Counted from the stretch's first letter, positions 1 through 11,644 are shown. The stretch: DNA of 64,000 nt from Cryptomeria japonica (GCF_030272615.1 NC_081411.1:828496897-828560896), one strand, 5' to 3'. Notes: a model not told the origin generated them from the sequence alone. Program-made: numbers and translations.

Positions 1-1762
1 ATAAGGTCAAAATACATGGCAAGTTGTAAAAAACAAAAATGCAAAAACTTTGACCTCTTATAAATAGAGAAATCTAAACTTGGGAATCGCAAATGAACAT
101 AATGAACATAATGAACAACGTATTTCTATGGGAGGTTTGTTAGACTTTGAACATTTCAAAAAATACAATTCATAAATGAGTGTCAAGAGGCATCTCCTTT
201 TTATCCAACTCGTCTAGTGTAGAATAACTATTCTACAAAATAACTTCATTCACTTCAAAACTCCATATTTTGAAGTGGATACTTTCTACCATTTTGTTGG
301 CTTAAATTCTCCTTTCTCTCGTTGCCCTGGCAAACTATGAGACCTCTCTATTCAACAAGAGGAGGGGAAGCATTTTGGGCATTGATGGCAGTCAATCGAA
401 GCAAGGTTGACGTCGTGAGTGGAGTTCAAACAACTTTCAGCTCACCAAATGTCTCCATGGGGGAGGAGGGTACTAATTTACCTAAATTTAGAGGTTTGAG
501 ACACTTTTTGAATCCTAGTTCCCATAGTTGGAAGGTAGAGGAGAAGGCTTGATGATACTAGAGTTTTTGGCTTTGTGGCTAATTAAACTAGACTTACCTT
601 CCTCTTCTTTCAAAGTTGGCAAGTTAGAAGAGGGTTGTGTAGAGGCCTTTTGGTGTGGGGAAACCAAAGGGCAATCTTGAATCTTGTGTTATGAGCATTG
701 ACATCAATATCATGTGTTTGAGAGGTTGATATAAATGATGCATTGGGTGCATCTAGCTTGAACAACTTGGATATCAATAAAGTCATTAAGGTCCTTGGAT
801 AAATCTACCTCAACACAAACCTATCGTTGGGGATGAGCTGAACAAAATCATTTTGGTTCGACACAACCTACCAAGCTTAAAGAAGAGACTATTAGGCTCA
901 AGAAGTTCTAGCATGAAAAGGGTAAACTAGGGAACTCAACCCAAACATAGATTTGAAAAGACTTGTTATTAGAGACAACAAAGTCTTGAATACATAATTT
1001 GAAAACAATAAATGAGAAACACATGAACTAAGGGCCATGAATGAGCATAACCTAAACATAATAAACTTCAACAAACTGAAAAAGAAAAACAACGACAAGA
1101 TGGATCCCATGTAGAGTTTGGGCCTTGTTGACATTAATCTTTGAGAATGCTTTCATGGCCTTGTTGACATTAATCTTTGAGAATGCTTTCAAAGAAGACC
1201 TTATCCATAAATATCCAATCTAAATAAAAGTCTTTAATCAACGATATGCGTTATCAAATTTTGAAATTAGATAAGACATACCTCATGAAAAACAAATTTC
1301 TGATGCCTTGTGGGCCGGGGTGAGTTTTTTCTGAAGTGGCCAACAGTAGATTCAATTACCACTTCGTTATTTTTCTTCGAATCAGACATTTAATCAGTCA
1401 ACTGTAGTAGAATCTTACGACAAAAAACTGATCCGAAAACTATAGGTACATCCTATACCCCACGATGGGCTAGAAAACGTGTTTGCTTGTTACACCGCGC
1501 AAGAATTTCACGGTAGGTGGAGTATGGGAGAAGGGAGGAATGAAGTAGCAAATGGAACATCTGGTTAGCCTGGAATCATTATCTTTTGTAAAATGAGAAA
1601 GTATATTAGAATGCCCAAAGTCTCAGAATTCGGACAGGATTTGTTTTTGTTCTGCACTAGACATATACACAATAGACGTGCATTGAATATAGGCGTTGAA
1701 GAATAGATATAGATTGAATATAGGCTTGAAGTGCAGAAGTGATATTCAGCCATTGAAGTACC
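1..1762. other. Upstream flank of the nuclease gene, no gene recognised
   Basis: AT-rich intergenic sequence. No reading frame here resembles a protein family I know and the short open frames look like chance. It holds a 36-bp tandem duplication at 1121-1191. The last few hundred bases must include the promoter and 5' UTR of the nuclease gene starting at 1763, but I could not place a convincing TATA box or transcription start. Confidence 0.6.
1121..1191. repeat. Two-copy 36-bp tandem duplication
   Basis: The unit starting GGCCTTGTTGACATTAATC occurs at 1121-1156 and again, without a mismatch, at 1157-1191. Perfect identity points to a recent local duplication or replication slippage. Confidence 0.9.
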
Positions 1763-4700
1763 ATGGGAAATACACTGAGGCGTTTGTATGAGGAATGCTA
1801 CAGTCCTAGACCTGAAGGGGGTCATGGAGTGAGTCCTGGTACAGCTGGTTTCGATGCATTGGCTCGTGATCTCTTTCAATTTGAGAACACTGGCCAGGTA
1901 TTCTTAAGAATTGAGAGCAGAGATCTTGTTTTCTGCTCTGTATTTTGCTTTGTTTTGTTTTTGTTAAGCTGTCATTTTCTCTTAATAACAACCTGATTGC
2001 CCACAAGATGAAATTATGCCATGCCTATGGTTTTGTATTAGTTTTGCGATTTGGGTACGTTTTTGGCTATTTGCTTCCTATTTTCCCTTGGTTTTTTGTG
2101 TTTTGGATATTCAATTATGTTAATTATCATTTTGTGATCAATTTGAGAGCTGTTTTTTCAAGTTTTATCTTCGGATCTGAGGCCTTTCCACTCCCTTTTT
2201 TCTCTTACTTGTTTTATGTATGAATAATATAATGGTGCATATTAATCCAAAACAAGTTTTGTCTAATGTTCTGATAGAGTAAGAACGCGTTGACATTTCC
2301 TTATTGATTTTTTTGTTCAGAATTACATTTTACGAGTTAATTTTGATATTGGGGCTTGTTTATTGTTTAAGGTGCCAGAAGGATTAAGCCAGCACCTAGA
2401 GGCTTCAAAGAAAACACAGGCTACATGGTATGGTATCGTTCTGCTTCTCAGAAGTTAATAGTATACATTGATATGAATAGGTGCAATGTGATCACAGTGT
2501 TTTTATCATTTTCAAACTTTGAATAAAAAAGTAATGAAGTTTAAGCATCTCAGGTCAAACTCAGATCTGCTGTTTCCAGGTAGAACCATTTAATTTCTAA
2601 AAACTTAAGAAAAAAACTCTGTATAGTTGTTTGTATTAGCGAATCCCTTTCGCATTTTCTCATCTTTCATCCTCCTTGGGCCTCTGGCTCTAGCAAATCT
2701 ATTGTCTCCCTGCAGTTGCACAGAGGTAAGGAAACCCTCTTTCTGGCTATTTACCCAGTGGTGATTTGTTAGGCCAGTGGATTTTTCCATTCACATGGCT
2801 GGGCTGCTTCCTCCTGCAATCATAGTTATCTATAGGTCACTGGACTTGTCCAGCATTCTGTCTCATGTGTGTATCCTTTACTGGAAATTTCAGCAGCAGC
2901 TAACCTTTGAACTAGGATGTCCGGAAAAGTATGGGATAGTATTTGAAGCCTGAGCCTTAACAACAACAAAAGCTCATAGTTCACGAACTGTAAAATCCTG
3001 TTCTTTCCTCTCTCAATAGATTTCTACCATCTAATTTTGCACTGCTTGGCAATTGATTTCGGTATATCCTTTCCCTAATTCTGATCATCTGCCGGAATTC
3101 TATCTGAAAGCTTTCATTTTTGAGTACACATTATTGTCCATAAATTAGTTTTTAATAAATAAACAACAGGAAGCTTTACTCTTCGCTTGAGTTTGGTTCC
3201 TTTTACTATTACAGCTTACAAAAATCTTCTAGGTCTTTCAACCTTCTCATTTGGAGATGTGAATTTTTAAAACTCAAACCAGACTTGGAAGAATAAGTTT
3301 CTTGGATAGCATCAATGATTTCAGCTTGTGAGAGTAAACATTTTATGCCCTTTATGGTGGTTGAAATTCTACCACAACTGACATTACACTCAGATCTAAT
3401 CATCAAAGCAACTCTCAAGCCATTGCCAATGACGTTCTTTTATCCAGCTCTCAAATGGGCATGGAAAGCTTACTTGGCACTTGGCAGATAGAGGTTACAC
3501 TGTTGGGTTTTTACCCTTTAGAGGGATGAGATGACTCCTGCAATTAGCCTCCGGCAAACAGTGTATATTCCTGATGGAGAGTTTCTCTATAGTCAAACTT
3601 TGAATTTGTGTGTCCTTTTTTAAGTGATGTTTAGTGTTAAAGCCTCGAGATTCACCGGCACAAAACTAGCATTTTCTCATAAACTCACAAATGTCACGCA
3701 CACAGAAATTTCCTTGTTTCACTTGCTTTTTTTGTAACTTTCTGCTCATTTAAATCTTTGATTCAACGTATCTTGTTCAATAGAATCTCCACTTACATAA
3801 CTGTATGCTTATTTCAAAAGGTATAATAAAATCCAAGCAGCATGGAAGGAGGAGCCTCCTAAGAATGCTGAACAAGCAGCAACACTTATTGTCAGAGCAT
3901 TACACAAACATCACAAGGTCAATGTTGAGGTATATCTCTAAGTCTAAGGCTCAGCGGCCTTCATCAACGTAAATTTTTCCCTCTTTAGCCTTTTTCTGAT
4001 TTGTCTAAACAAAGTACAAATGAGCAAGAGATTCCCTTATTTTGTAGGGTCTCTTGGCATTTTATGGGCTTCCATACCCTGCTGCATCTGTACAAATTCC
4101 AGAACAGACTCTACAAAAATGGCCAGTAGGGGTGAAATTTGAACTGCACAGTCTTCAAGTAAGACATGAATTGAGTTTGTCTTCCTGTCTGTCTTCCCTT
4201 GTGTTTCATATACTAATATGTTAGCCACAACAGGTAGATGCGAGGGCTGTTGCAGATGGTGATACAATCACAGTATATGTGGATACAAAGAAGCCCAGAG
4301 AATCTTCAGAGGTTCCAGTCTCAGTGCAGAAAGCAGCAATGGAAAGGCGTGAAGCTCGAACAAGGAGGGATTATGTGAGAGCTGATGCATTACAGAATCA
4401 AATTGCAGATGCAGGATATAGGTTTGGTTCCAATGTCTTACAAAACTGCAAAGTTTCCTGTATGATTTTCTTCATGAATGTCTCTTCCTTGTGTTATACC
4501 ATATCAAGTATCTTCCCTCTTGCAGGAACAATTGAAGATGGTTTTGATGCCATTGTATAGTTTAATTTTCTCATCTTCTAAATTTACCAACTAACATATA
4601 TCAATCAAGCAATGTACATGACTTTTTGATTATCTGTAGAACAGAAAGTTTAAACTTGCTTGCCCTTAAAATGCCATTAATCAGAATCTCATGAATCCTC

Positions 4701-5718
4701 CTTTATTTTAGTTTTAAGGTTAAAGGTATTGCAGCAATTAACAATTTTTCTATTTTCCAACAGGGTATTTGATGGAGCCAGAAATGGTGACGATATCCTA
4801 TCTCGCAAATATCGAATTCGATTAAGGTTGATGTTCATGGGGTTTTAGAGTTTTGTATTTCTTAATGTATCTGACCCAAGGAGTGCGGGATGATGGCCTT
4901 TTTCTTCATTCCTTGGCACATGAGTTATAATGGCAGTTCTAAATGTAAGTCCTCCGTGATTGCAGGGGAGTGGATGCACCAGAGAGCAAAATGCCTTATG
5001 GCAAGGAGGCAAAGGAAGCATTACTCAATCTAATTGAAGGGAAAAGTTTGCACATACTAGTCTATGAGCAAGATCGATATGGTCGCTCTGTAGGAGATGT
5101 TTACTGCGGAAATATCTTTGTTCAGGTGAAGAATGGAGCAATTTTCAACTTTACAATAGTTTATTGCCAAGCAATTGCTTTTCTGTTTCAAAATGTGTTT
5201 GGATGTAGCTACCTTAAAAGTTTCAGGAAAACAATGTTTTAGGTCAGAATTGTGACTTATCATCAAGAGTGGAAGTTAACATTTAAAAATATATTTTTCA
5301 TCAAAGAAAACCAATATTTTACACTAATTTTAATAATTAAAACAATTTTTTACACTAATTTTAATGATTTGTTCTCTCTTTGTTTGTTTTTTTGACTCTA
5401 TCATTAGGAAGTACTTCTGAAAAGGGGATTTGCATGGCACTATTCACAATATGATCAGCGTCCAGAGTTTGCCGAGGCAAGGAAAATTGTTCTCAAATAA
5501 TTTGTGTCTTGAAGAATTGATTACCATAAATTTTTCATTTTTAACTTATTTTGAATTTGCCAATTATGGTCATTAATATGAATTTTTATTTGATTTTACA
5601 GTGGCAAAAAGAGGCCCAAGCTGCCCGTGTTGGGCTATGGGCTTCGTCCAACCCACAAAAGCCATGGGAGTGGAGGAAAGACAAACGGGAAGGTGTCCCC
5701 ATTGCAACTTTTGCTTGA
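1763..5718 (+). CDS. CAN1: Staphylococcal-like Ca2+-dependent nuclease (CAN1/CAN2 type), nine exons
   Basis: Coding exons: 1763-1897, 2372-2427, 3821-3929, 4048-4158, 4234-4421, 4764-4826, 4966-5125, 5408-5476, 5602-5718. All joins keep frame and give 335 aa, close to Arabidopsis CAN1 (about 323 aa). The protein begins [12 protein letters not shown]: Gly2 fits N-myristoylation and Cys12 palmitoylation, which in this family place the enzyme at the plasma membrane. The SNase fold follows: DGDT at 145-148, [12 protein letters not shown] at 217-228, DRYGR ending at Arg261. By alignment from memory with the S. aureus enzyme, Asp147 and Asp224 are Ca2+ ligands and Arg219, Glu227 and Arg261 are catalytic; all are present. 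It ends after a [10 protein letters not shown] segment typical of plant members. Known family role: Ca2+-dependent endonuclease on DNA and RNA. Seven introns are GT-AG; intron 8 is GC-AG. No stops or frameshifts, so it looks functional. CAN1 versus CAN2 cannot be settled here. Confidence 0.93.
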
Positions 5719-7135
5719 GACCCCATTTCAGCGGTCTCATCATCGTTACTTTCGAGGATGGAATAGAGAGAAACCGTAAAACAGTGAAAGGGAAATTCAG
5801 TTTTGCCTTTCATGAACTTGTGGAGCCCTTGAGCTTGTTTGAACATTAAAACATCATTGTTTCTTCAATTCCAAGGAAAGGAATATATGGTTACATATAT
5901 TTTGTAAAATCTTGTTTACATTAATGTTTCAGATCATTCAGTGGTCTATCGTCATGATGCAAACAGGTGTTTGCATTGTCAAATCATAAATGTGTACACA
6001 ACTACTTACTAACTTTTACAAATAAGAAAAATGATTGGGCAAAAATATTTCATTATAACATTTTTAAAAATATAAAAATAAGTCTAAGGTAATTATGTAA
6101 GAATACAAAATCATTTATTTATATATATATATATATATATAAAAGTTGATATGTGAACAATCTTTATTAATATTAATAAAGAAGAAACTCATATTTTAGG
6201 TTTATTAATAGTTCAATTTGAGGGTGGGTGTTCTTTTAAGTTTATTATCGTGATATTCACGATTGAGGGTAGTGAACTTTCACCAAAATATATTTTTAAG
6301 GTCAAATTCAACCTTTAAAGAATAATTGATTTTCTCACTATCATTATAGTTATATGGTCCTCATATATTATTATGTTATTTATACAAAACGACTTCCACT
6401 AGCTCCCATAGTTGATTTCTCTATTCCTCTATAAATAGCGAGATGTCCTTCTCTAAGCAAGTCCTCGCCATAGGAAATTTGTAATTCTTTTCATCCCAAG
6501 GATGTCCTCTAGAGCTTTAATGGTGAAGGCTCCACCAATGTTATCGTTGCTTTTGGCCACATCATACTCCTCGAAAGTTAGGGCCTCACATCTATACTTC
6601 TATTGAATATAATTTATTATTATCATTTTAGCAAACCTCTTGTCCCAAAAAGATGTAGATGGTGTTTAACAAAATAATTTCTATAAATTGTTCATCGTGC
6701 ATGTATTTCATGCCTTTGCACTAAGTTGTTTCCAATAATTAGTCAAAGTGCCTCAAGTGCATGTGATGAGCCAATTCAAAAAATTGCTCTAATTGTTTGG
6801 GGATAGATAACTCTCTATAGTCATAAAATAGCTTGGATAGAGAAATTTTGGGAGGCATATTTGAGGTTGAGTAATAAGAAGATACTATCATATTACAACT
6901 CCCCAATTTGGCACGATTATTTTCTATTGATCTTTTTAAGGTTTCTCTCACGTGAGAATTTATTTCCAAGACACAAACTCGGTTCTTCTTATAGTAAAGA
7001 TTTTATTTCTAATTATTCCTACAAGTTGATGTCAATCCAAGCATTTGAATTGTCATGCATTATAATTTCACTAATTTGTTTGATGGCATTGCTTGCCAAC
7101 ATGTCTACAATTTCATTTTTGGGAGCACTCTTGTT
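5719..7135. other. 3' flank of the nuclease gene and intergenic sequence
   Basis: Holds the 3' UTR of the nuclease gene (polyadenylation site not pinned down) and then AT-rich sequence with a short TA microsatellite at 6119-6140. No reading frame here matches a family I recognise. Confidence 0.6.
6119..6140. repeat. (TA)n microsatellite
   Basis: About eleven uninterrupted TA units downstream of the nuclease gene. Confidence 0.9.
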
Positions 7136-7860
7136 ATGAGGCTATCGGTAACTCTATTGGTCGTTTCTTCAAGGTTGATGAAGCTATGTCCTCAATGAAC
7201 CACACTAACTTTTCTCGCATTCTTGTGGACATTGACATCTCCTCTCCTCTCTAAGGAGATGTGGTTCTTATGGTGGGGGATAGGCCTTGGTCACAACTGT
7301 TGTATTTTGAAGGCCTCCCCTTCCGCTATAGGAGATGCTTCTCTACAAGTCATCTTGCTTCGGACTACTCTATTTCACGCCACAAAGGTGTCTCTACCTG
7401 GTGGAAGAATGCTACTATTGATCACTTAACAGTTAATGCTCTTGACTTTACGTCTGTTGGCTCCTTTCATGAGGATGATGTTGATGTCGTGCCCCTCATA
7501 GCTATTGATGCTCATGTTGCTCCTTTTGAGGTCCCCGCTCCTACTTCTCATGCTCTACAGCCACGCTCTTTTGTTGTTGTTTCGTCACAACATGTTGTTG
7601 CTCTTAAATAGCCCCCTGTTGTTCTATTGCAGCACTCTATTGACACCACTGATTGTAATCCTACGGGATCCCTTCCAATTGATCTCTCTTTTGATGGACC
7701 TAGATTGTGGTTTCTCGCAAGAGGAAGGGGAAGTCTTCTCCCCTGCCCCAACACCCCCCCCCCCTTCGTTGGGGTGTCTCTCCCTCCCTTTGATTAGGGT
7801 CTTCTTTGTTCTCCGGTTGGATAGGATTCCTTACTTGTCTGACTGTGTTTGTTTCTAATT
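7136..7860 (+). pseudogene. LINE (L1-type) ORF1 remnant
   Basis: Two adjoining frames on the plus strand read as the C-terminal half of a plant L1 ORF1 protein. A DUF4283-like stretch (IGNSIGRFFKVDEA, then ILVDIDISSPL near 7220) leads into WSQLLYFEGLPFRYRRCF and a TWWKNA-type segment. ORF1 proteins bind LINE RNA. The zinc-knuckle cysteines at the expected positions are partly replaced (Tyr for Cys in FRYRRC and in SHLASDY), and a frame change near 7256 separates the two halves. The N-terminal part is missing. The proline-rich tail ends near 7860 beside a C-run at 7752-7764. Clearly non-functional; family assignment rests on pattern recognition. Confidence 0.65.
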
Positions 7861-7975
7861 GCCTTTGGGTTGATTTTTGTGTTGCCAACATCATCTCTCT
7901 TGATGTTTCTTGTTTTTACTATGTTAAGGGTCAGTGCCCTAGTTAACGCTACTTTACTAATCAAAAACATGTCTA
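7861..7975 (+). other. Possible LINE 3' tail and GTCTA target duplication
   Basis: The sequence ending ACTTTACTAATCAAAAAC resembles the 3' end of plant L1 elements, so the ORF1 remnant may be an internally deleted LINE ending near 7970. Bases 7971-7975 (GTCTA) are the left target duplication of the Copia element that follows, matched at 20262-20266. Confidence 0.4.
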
Positions 7976-8419
7976 TGTTAGGTCCCGGAGACAACTGAGA
8001 AGGGGGGGGGGGGGGGGGTGAATCAGTTGTCAAATAAATTCAAACCAAAACAACTTAACCAACCTTAATGCTTAATACCGGTAAACCAAACTTTATGTCG
8101 GTAGACAGTTTATCAGTTAATTGTAGTACCGGTAAAGATTAATGCATGAAACAGAAAGACAATAACATCCACAACACATAACACCAATATTTGTACGTGG
8201 AAACCTTGTAAGGGGAAAAACCACGGTGGGAAACCTTACCCACAATAAGATGATACTACTGCAGATAGTATATGTATACAAATGGGATCTGCACATGCAA
8301 AAAGGCCAAGTTCCTAGAGCTCACTGCTCAAACACAAATAGGAGTCACACTAACTACAATTGGATGGTTAAATCCAATAAGAATGTACTGCTCAAAATAG
8401 CATCTTCATATGTTGGATT
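7976..8419 (-). repeat. 3' LTR of outer Copia, first part
   Basis: Aligns with the start (in plus coordinates) of the intact LTR at 19223-20261, with scattered differences. It carries a run of 17 G at 8002-8018, where the other LTR has seven. Bases 8415-8419 (GGATT) are the left target duplication of the nested Copia; the LTR resumes at 14220. Confidence 0.93.
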
Positions 8420-8737
8420 TGTTAGAGTAAAGTAATTAATTAACTTTGCTCTCCTCTTAAGATTTCTCTTTATGCATACATTAGTCATTTAATAATTAAT
8501 ATTTAATTATTAAATGCTCACACCTTAGGGTTAGGTTTTCCTTTGGTGTTGATCTCCTTTATAAGGATTGATCTCTTGTATTATTCAAATTCTTGATTCA
8601 TATTTTCTCTGATAATACATCTTTTCTCTTTGTCAGAGCCAAAACCCTTGTATTTGTTCTCTCTCTTTCTCTGTGACAGGTTTCTTGCATGCAGGTTTCT
8701 TTTGGGTTCTGTGGATTTGTATTTTTCAAATCCTACA
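8420..8737 (+). repeat. 5' LTR of nested Copia
   Basis: 318 bp, TG...CA ends. Differs from the 3' LTR at two substitutions near its end (GGGTTCTGTGG versus GAGTTCTGTGA) and one T in a run near 8540. Confidence 0.97.
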
Positions 8738-8750
8738 TGGTATCAGAGCC
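8738..8750 (+). other. Primer-binding site of nested Copia (initiator tRNA-Met)
   Basis: TGGTATCAGAGCC directly follows the LTR terminal CA. This is the standard plant Copia site complementary to the 3' end of initiator methionine tRNA. Confidence 0.95.
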
Positions 8751-9640
8751 AGATCTGCTGCAGCTTGTTCAGACTTTTGAAAGATTTTGAGATCCAGGTT
8801 TTGGTTGCATCAGATCTGTGTTTGTCTTCTGTTTTTTATTTTGGAATAGGGGGTATTTTTTTCGGTGCACTTTGAGCCCAAACGGACCTCACCGTTGAGC
8901 TCGTAGCGCCCAAAAACCTCTATTTCCATATAAAATTCGTCCGATTTGGACACAGTTGCACCAGGAGGCAAATTTTTTTTGGCCCCAAGGCCATACGGCC
9001 CTAGGGCACGACAACCGAGGCAAAAATTTCAAAAAAATTAAACAAAAATCATAGTTTTTGTTTAAATCGGGCGCAGCCTCTTTTGGAGGCACGCGCAGCC
9101 CGGCGGTAACCCCCGTCGCGCCCCCGCTGCACCGCCTGCCGCCCACCGCGCCGCCCACCGAGAACCCCCGCCCGAGCGCCGCCCGCCCGCAGCCAGCCCG
9201 CCGCCCGCCGCTAGCAGCGCTGCCCCCGCGCCGCCGCCCCCTGCGCCCGCCCCTGGTCGCCCAGCGGACCAGGGGCTTTTTTTTTTTAAGCCCTTGAGGG
9301 CTTAAAGGGCCTATTTGGGCTCTTTTGGAGCAGTTTTACTAAATCGGGTATAACTCGGGCATTTTAGCTCGGATTTTCGAATGAAAATAGGCGTTGGAAA
9401 GCTGGTTCCGAGCCCGATCTAAAAGATGCAGATCTTTTTTTCTGATTTTTCCGTTTTGCAGTTTTTTTTGTAAGTCGAAGTCAGAACAAGTTTTTTGCAC
9501 TCCAGGAGCCATATCTTTTGCATACGGACTCCATTTTTCGAAAGCGAATAGGCGTCGGAAAGGTGGTTCTGTGCTCTTTCCAGATCTACAGTCTATTTCA
9601 TCAGAAAAATCTTCAGATCAGTTGAGGCACAGTTCACAGG
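8751..9640 (+). other. GC-rich 5' leader of nested Copia
   Basis: An 890-base untranslated leader. From about 9060 to 9275 it is almost pure G and C (CGCC, GCCC and CCGC repeats), in sharp contrast with the AT-rich surroundings. It ends in a perfect 10-bp inverted repeat (9249-9258 with 9267-9276) followed by a T-run. An upstream ATG at 9394 opens a frame that overlaps the gag start, but its product resembles nothing and I do not call it a gene. Confidence 0.7.
9249..9276 (+). repeat. Perfect hairpin in the Copia leader
   Basis: GCCCCTGGTC (9249-9258) pairs with GACCAGGGGC (9267-9276) around an 8-base loop. A ten-T run follows at once. It would form a stable RNA stem at the end of the GC-rich block. 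Confidence 0.8.
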
Positions 9641-11641
9641 ATGGCAGACAGACCTATTGAATCTCTCACACCGCATAATTACCACACTTGGAAGGGTCGC
9701 ATGATGACTCTTCTCCAGTCAAAAGGGTTATGGTCCTGTTTGGATGAGGTTCAGCCTCAGTTGACACGTCCTTTTGAGATTATGCAGCACAGGAACAATA
9801 TGGATCAGGCTATGGGATTGATGGCTTTACACATTTCCGACAGTCTCCAGTTTCATCTTGAGGGTTGTATCACTCCTCGAGCCATTTGGACCAAGTTTGA
9901 GGGACTTTTTGGTACTGTCAACGAGTTCAGAGCTTTGCAGCTTGAGGCAGAGTTAACTTCCTTGGTACCTGATTCATTTCCTTCTATTGAGGACTTTCTG
10001 ATGAAGTTCAAACAACAAAGATCTATCTTGCAAGGTTGTGGTAAGACTAAGACTGATACAGAGTGCATTTTCCTGATTCTCTCTAAGCTTCGGGGTCCAT
10101 TTCAGATCTTCTCTTCGACCTTCTATTCCACCATGGATGCCTTGGGTGCTCGACATGTCATGCCTTCTTTTGAGGTCTTTTGTGATCGTCTGACTCGTGA
10201 GCAAGCTAAGCTTAAGCAGTTGGATTCACTTTCAGGTTCACAGAACCAAGCATTGGTAGCCCAGCCCTCCAAAGGAAAACAGAAGCAGAAATCAAAGCCT
10301 AAGAAAGATTCAGAGGCTAGTGAGAATCCCTCCAAGCCACCACCTAAGTCTGATTCAAAACCACAATTCAATTCTAAACAGGGCAAATCTTCAAAGTCTG
10401 GTGAGTCTTCCTCCAAGACTAAGAAGAAATCAGGTGATCCTTGCAGTTTTTGTGGCAAGGAAGGACATCCCGTTTCCAGGTGTTGGAAACGTTTAGAGGC
10501 TTTGGAGGAAGCCATGCAGCAGCATAATATCAGTGCACCAAAGCCTCCTTCACAGCCCACAGGGAAAGGTCATGCTCTTTCTGCACGAGCATTGTCCTCA
10601 GCGTCCACTTGGATTCTAGATTCTGGTGCCTCTCACCATATGACACACACACAGGATTTGGTCACCGCTCTTGCTCCTACAGGCACTCGACATATTGCAG
10701 TTGGTGACTCAGCACAACTTTCCGTTCAGGGTTCTGGTACTGTTTCATTGGATGGTGGTTGTCTTCAGGATGTGCTTTTGGTTCCTGACATTTCGACAAA
10801 CCTACTATCCGTTTATCAGATTTGCCACTCTGGCTCTGGTAAGATAGTTGAGTTCTCTCCACATGATGTGGTTATTCGAGATCTTCATGATCCTGACTTG
10901 GTTGTGGCTACTGGGAGTGTGGATTCTGCATCTCACTTATATAGTTTTGATGGCTTTGAGAGTTCAGACACTGTTGGTTCCTCTCTTATAGCACATGCAG
11001 ATTCAGTGAGCAGGCTTTGGCATGAGCGTTTTGGTCATGTCAATTACAGATATCTACAGCAGATGAGTACACAGGCACTTGTGATTGGGCTTCCACAGAT
11101 TTCTTGTACAGATGGTGTATGTCATGGTTGTGTCCTTGGCAAACATCATCGAGATCCTTTTCCTAAGGGTCGAGCCTCTCGTGCTAGGGCAGCCCTAGAG
11201 TTGGTACACAGTGATCTTATGTCCTTTCCGACTCCTTCTTTTTCAGGGGCCCGTTATGTACTCACTTTTATTGATGACTTCTCCAGACGTACATGGGTGT
11301 ACTTTCTTAAGTACAAGTCTGATGTCTTTGACTCTTTCAGGAAGTTTAAGACATTTGTGGAGAAGCAATCTGGACTTTCTATCAGGAGGATACGCACAGA
11401 TAATGGGGGGGAGTATGTAAATCAGGCTTTCAAAGATTTTTGCACTGAGCATGGTTTACAGCATCAGTTTACAGTTCCTTATACCCCTCAACAGAATGGT
11501 GTTGCTGAGAGAAAAAACAGAACCTTACGGGAGATGGCAAATTGTATGATACAGTCTCGAGCTATGAGTTCTTCATTTTGGGCTGAGGCAGTCAATTGTG
11601 CCAATTATATTCAGAACCGAATGCCCCATAAGGCATTATGA
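9641..11641 (+). CDS. Copia gag, protease and integrase, ending at a premature TGA
   Basis: 666 codons. Gag (UBN2-type) covers about residues 1-200 and starts MADRPIESLTPHNYHTW. A Lys/Ser-rich linker leads to a complete CX2CX4HX4C zinc knuckle at 268-281. The protease site WILDSGASHHMT has its Asp at 327. A pre-integrase segment HERFGHVNYRYL follows, then the integrase core with LVHSDL, RTDNGGEY and NGVAERKNR, which supply the D, D and E residues. The frame stops at a TGA (11639-11641) just before HMTPEEAW, where Copia polyproteins normally read on, and the same frame stays open for 674 more codons. The first part is intact; the stop separates it from reverse transcriptase. Confidence 0.93.
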   Translation: MADRPIESLTPHNYHTWKGRMMTLLQSKGLWSCLDEVQPQLTRPFEIMQHRNNMDQAMGLMALHISDSLQFHLEGCITPRAIWTKFEGLFGTVNEFRALQLEAELTSLVPDSFPSIEDFLMKFKQQRSILQGCGKTKTDTECIFLILSKLRGPFQIFSSTFYSTMDALGARHVMPSFEVFCDRLTREQAKLKQLDSLSGSQNQALVAQPSKGKQKQKSKPKKDSEASENPSKPPPKSDSKPQFNSKQGKSSKSGESSSKTKKKSGDPCSFCGKEGHPVSRCWKRLEALEEAMQQHNISAPKPPSQPTGKGHALSARALSSASTWILDSGASHHMTHTQDLVTALAPTGTRHIAVGDSAQLSVQGSGTVSLDGGCLQDVLLVPDISTNLLSVYQICHSGSGKIVEFSPHDVVIRDLHDPDLVVATGSVDSASHLYSFDGFESSDTVGSSLIAHADSVSRLWHERFGHVNYRYLQQMSTQALVIGLPQISCTDGVCHGCVLGKHHRDPFPKGRASRARAALELVHSDLMSFPTPSFSGARYVLTFIDDFSRRTWVYFLKYKSDVFDSFRKFKTFVEKQSGLSIRRIRTDNGGEYVNQAFKDFCTEHGLQHQFTVPYTPQQNGVAERKNRTLREMANCMIQSRAMSSSFWAEAVNCANYIQNRMPHKAL

Positions 11642-11644
11642 CAT

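Noticed and set aside
322-552. 76-codon frame near the window start
   Set aside because: No recognisable domain, conserved splice context or homologous copy; likely chance.
4279-4560. Single-exon frame in the nuclease gene reading past exon 5
   Set aside because: The first part is exon 5, but the rest runs into intron 5; the GTTTGG donor at 4422 gives the correct protein.
9058-9297. Pro/Arg-rich frame in the Copia leader
   Set aside because: It reflects the GC-rich composition and has no conserved motif; it lies upstream of gag.
9394-9660. 88-codon frame with an upstream ATG overlapping the gag start
   Set aside because: No similarity and out of frame with gag; at most an upstream open frame.
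10123-10560. 145-codon minus-strand frame
   Set aside because: Antisense shadow of the Copia gag zinc-knuckle region.
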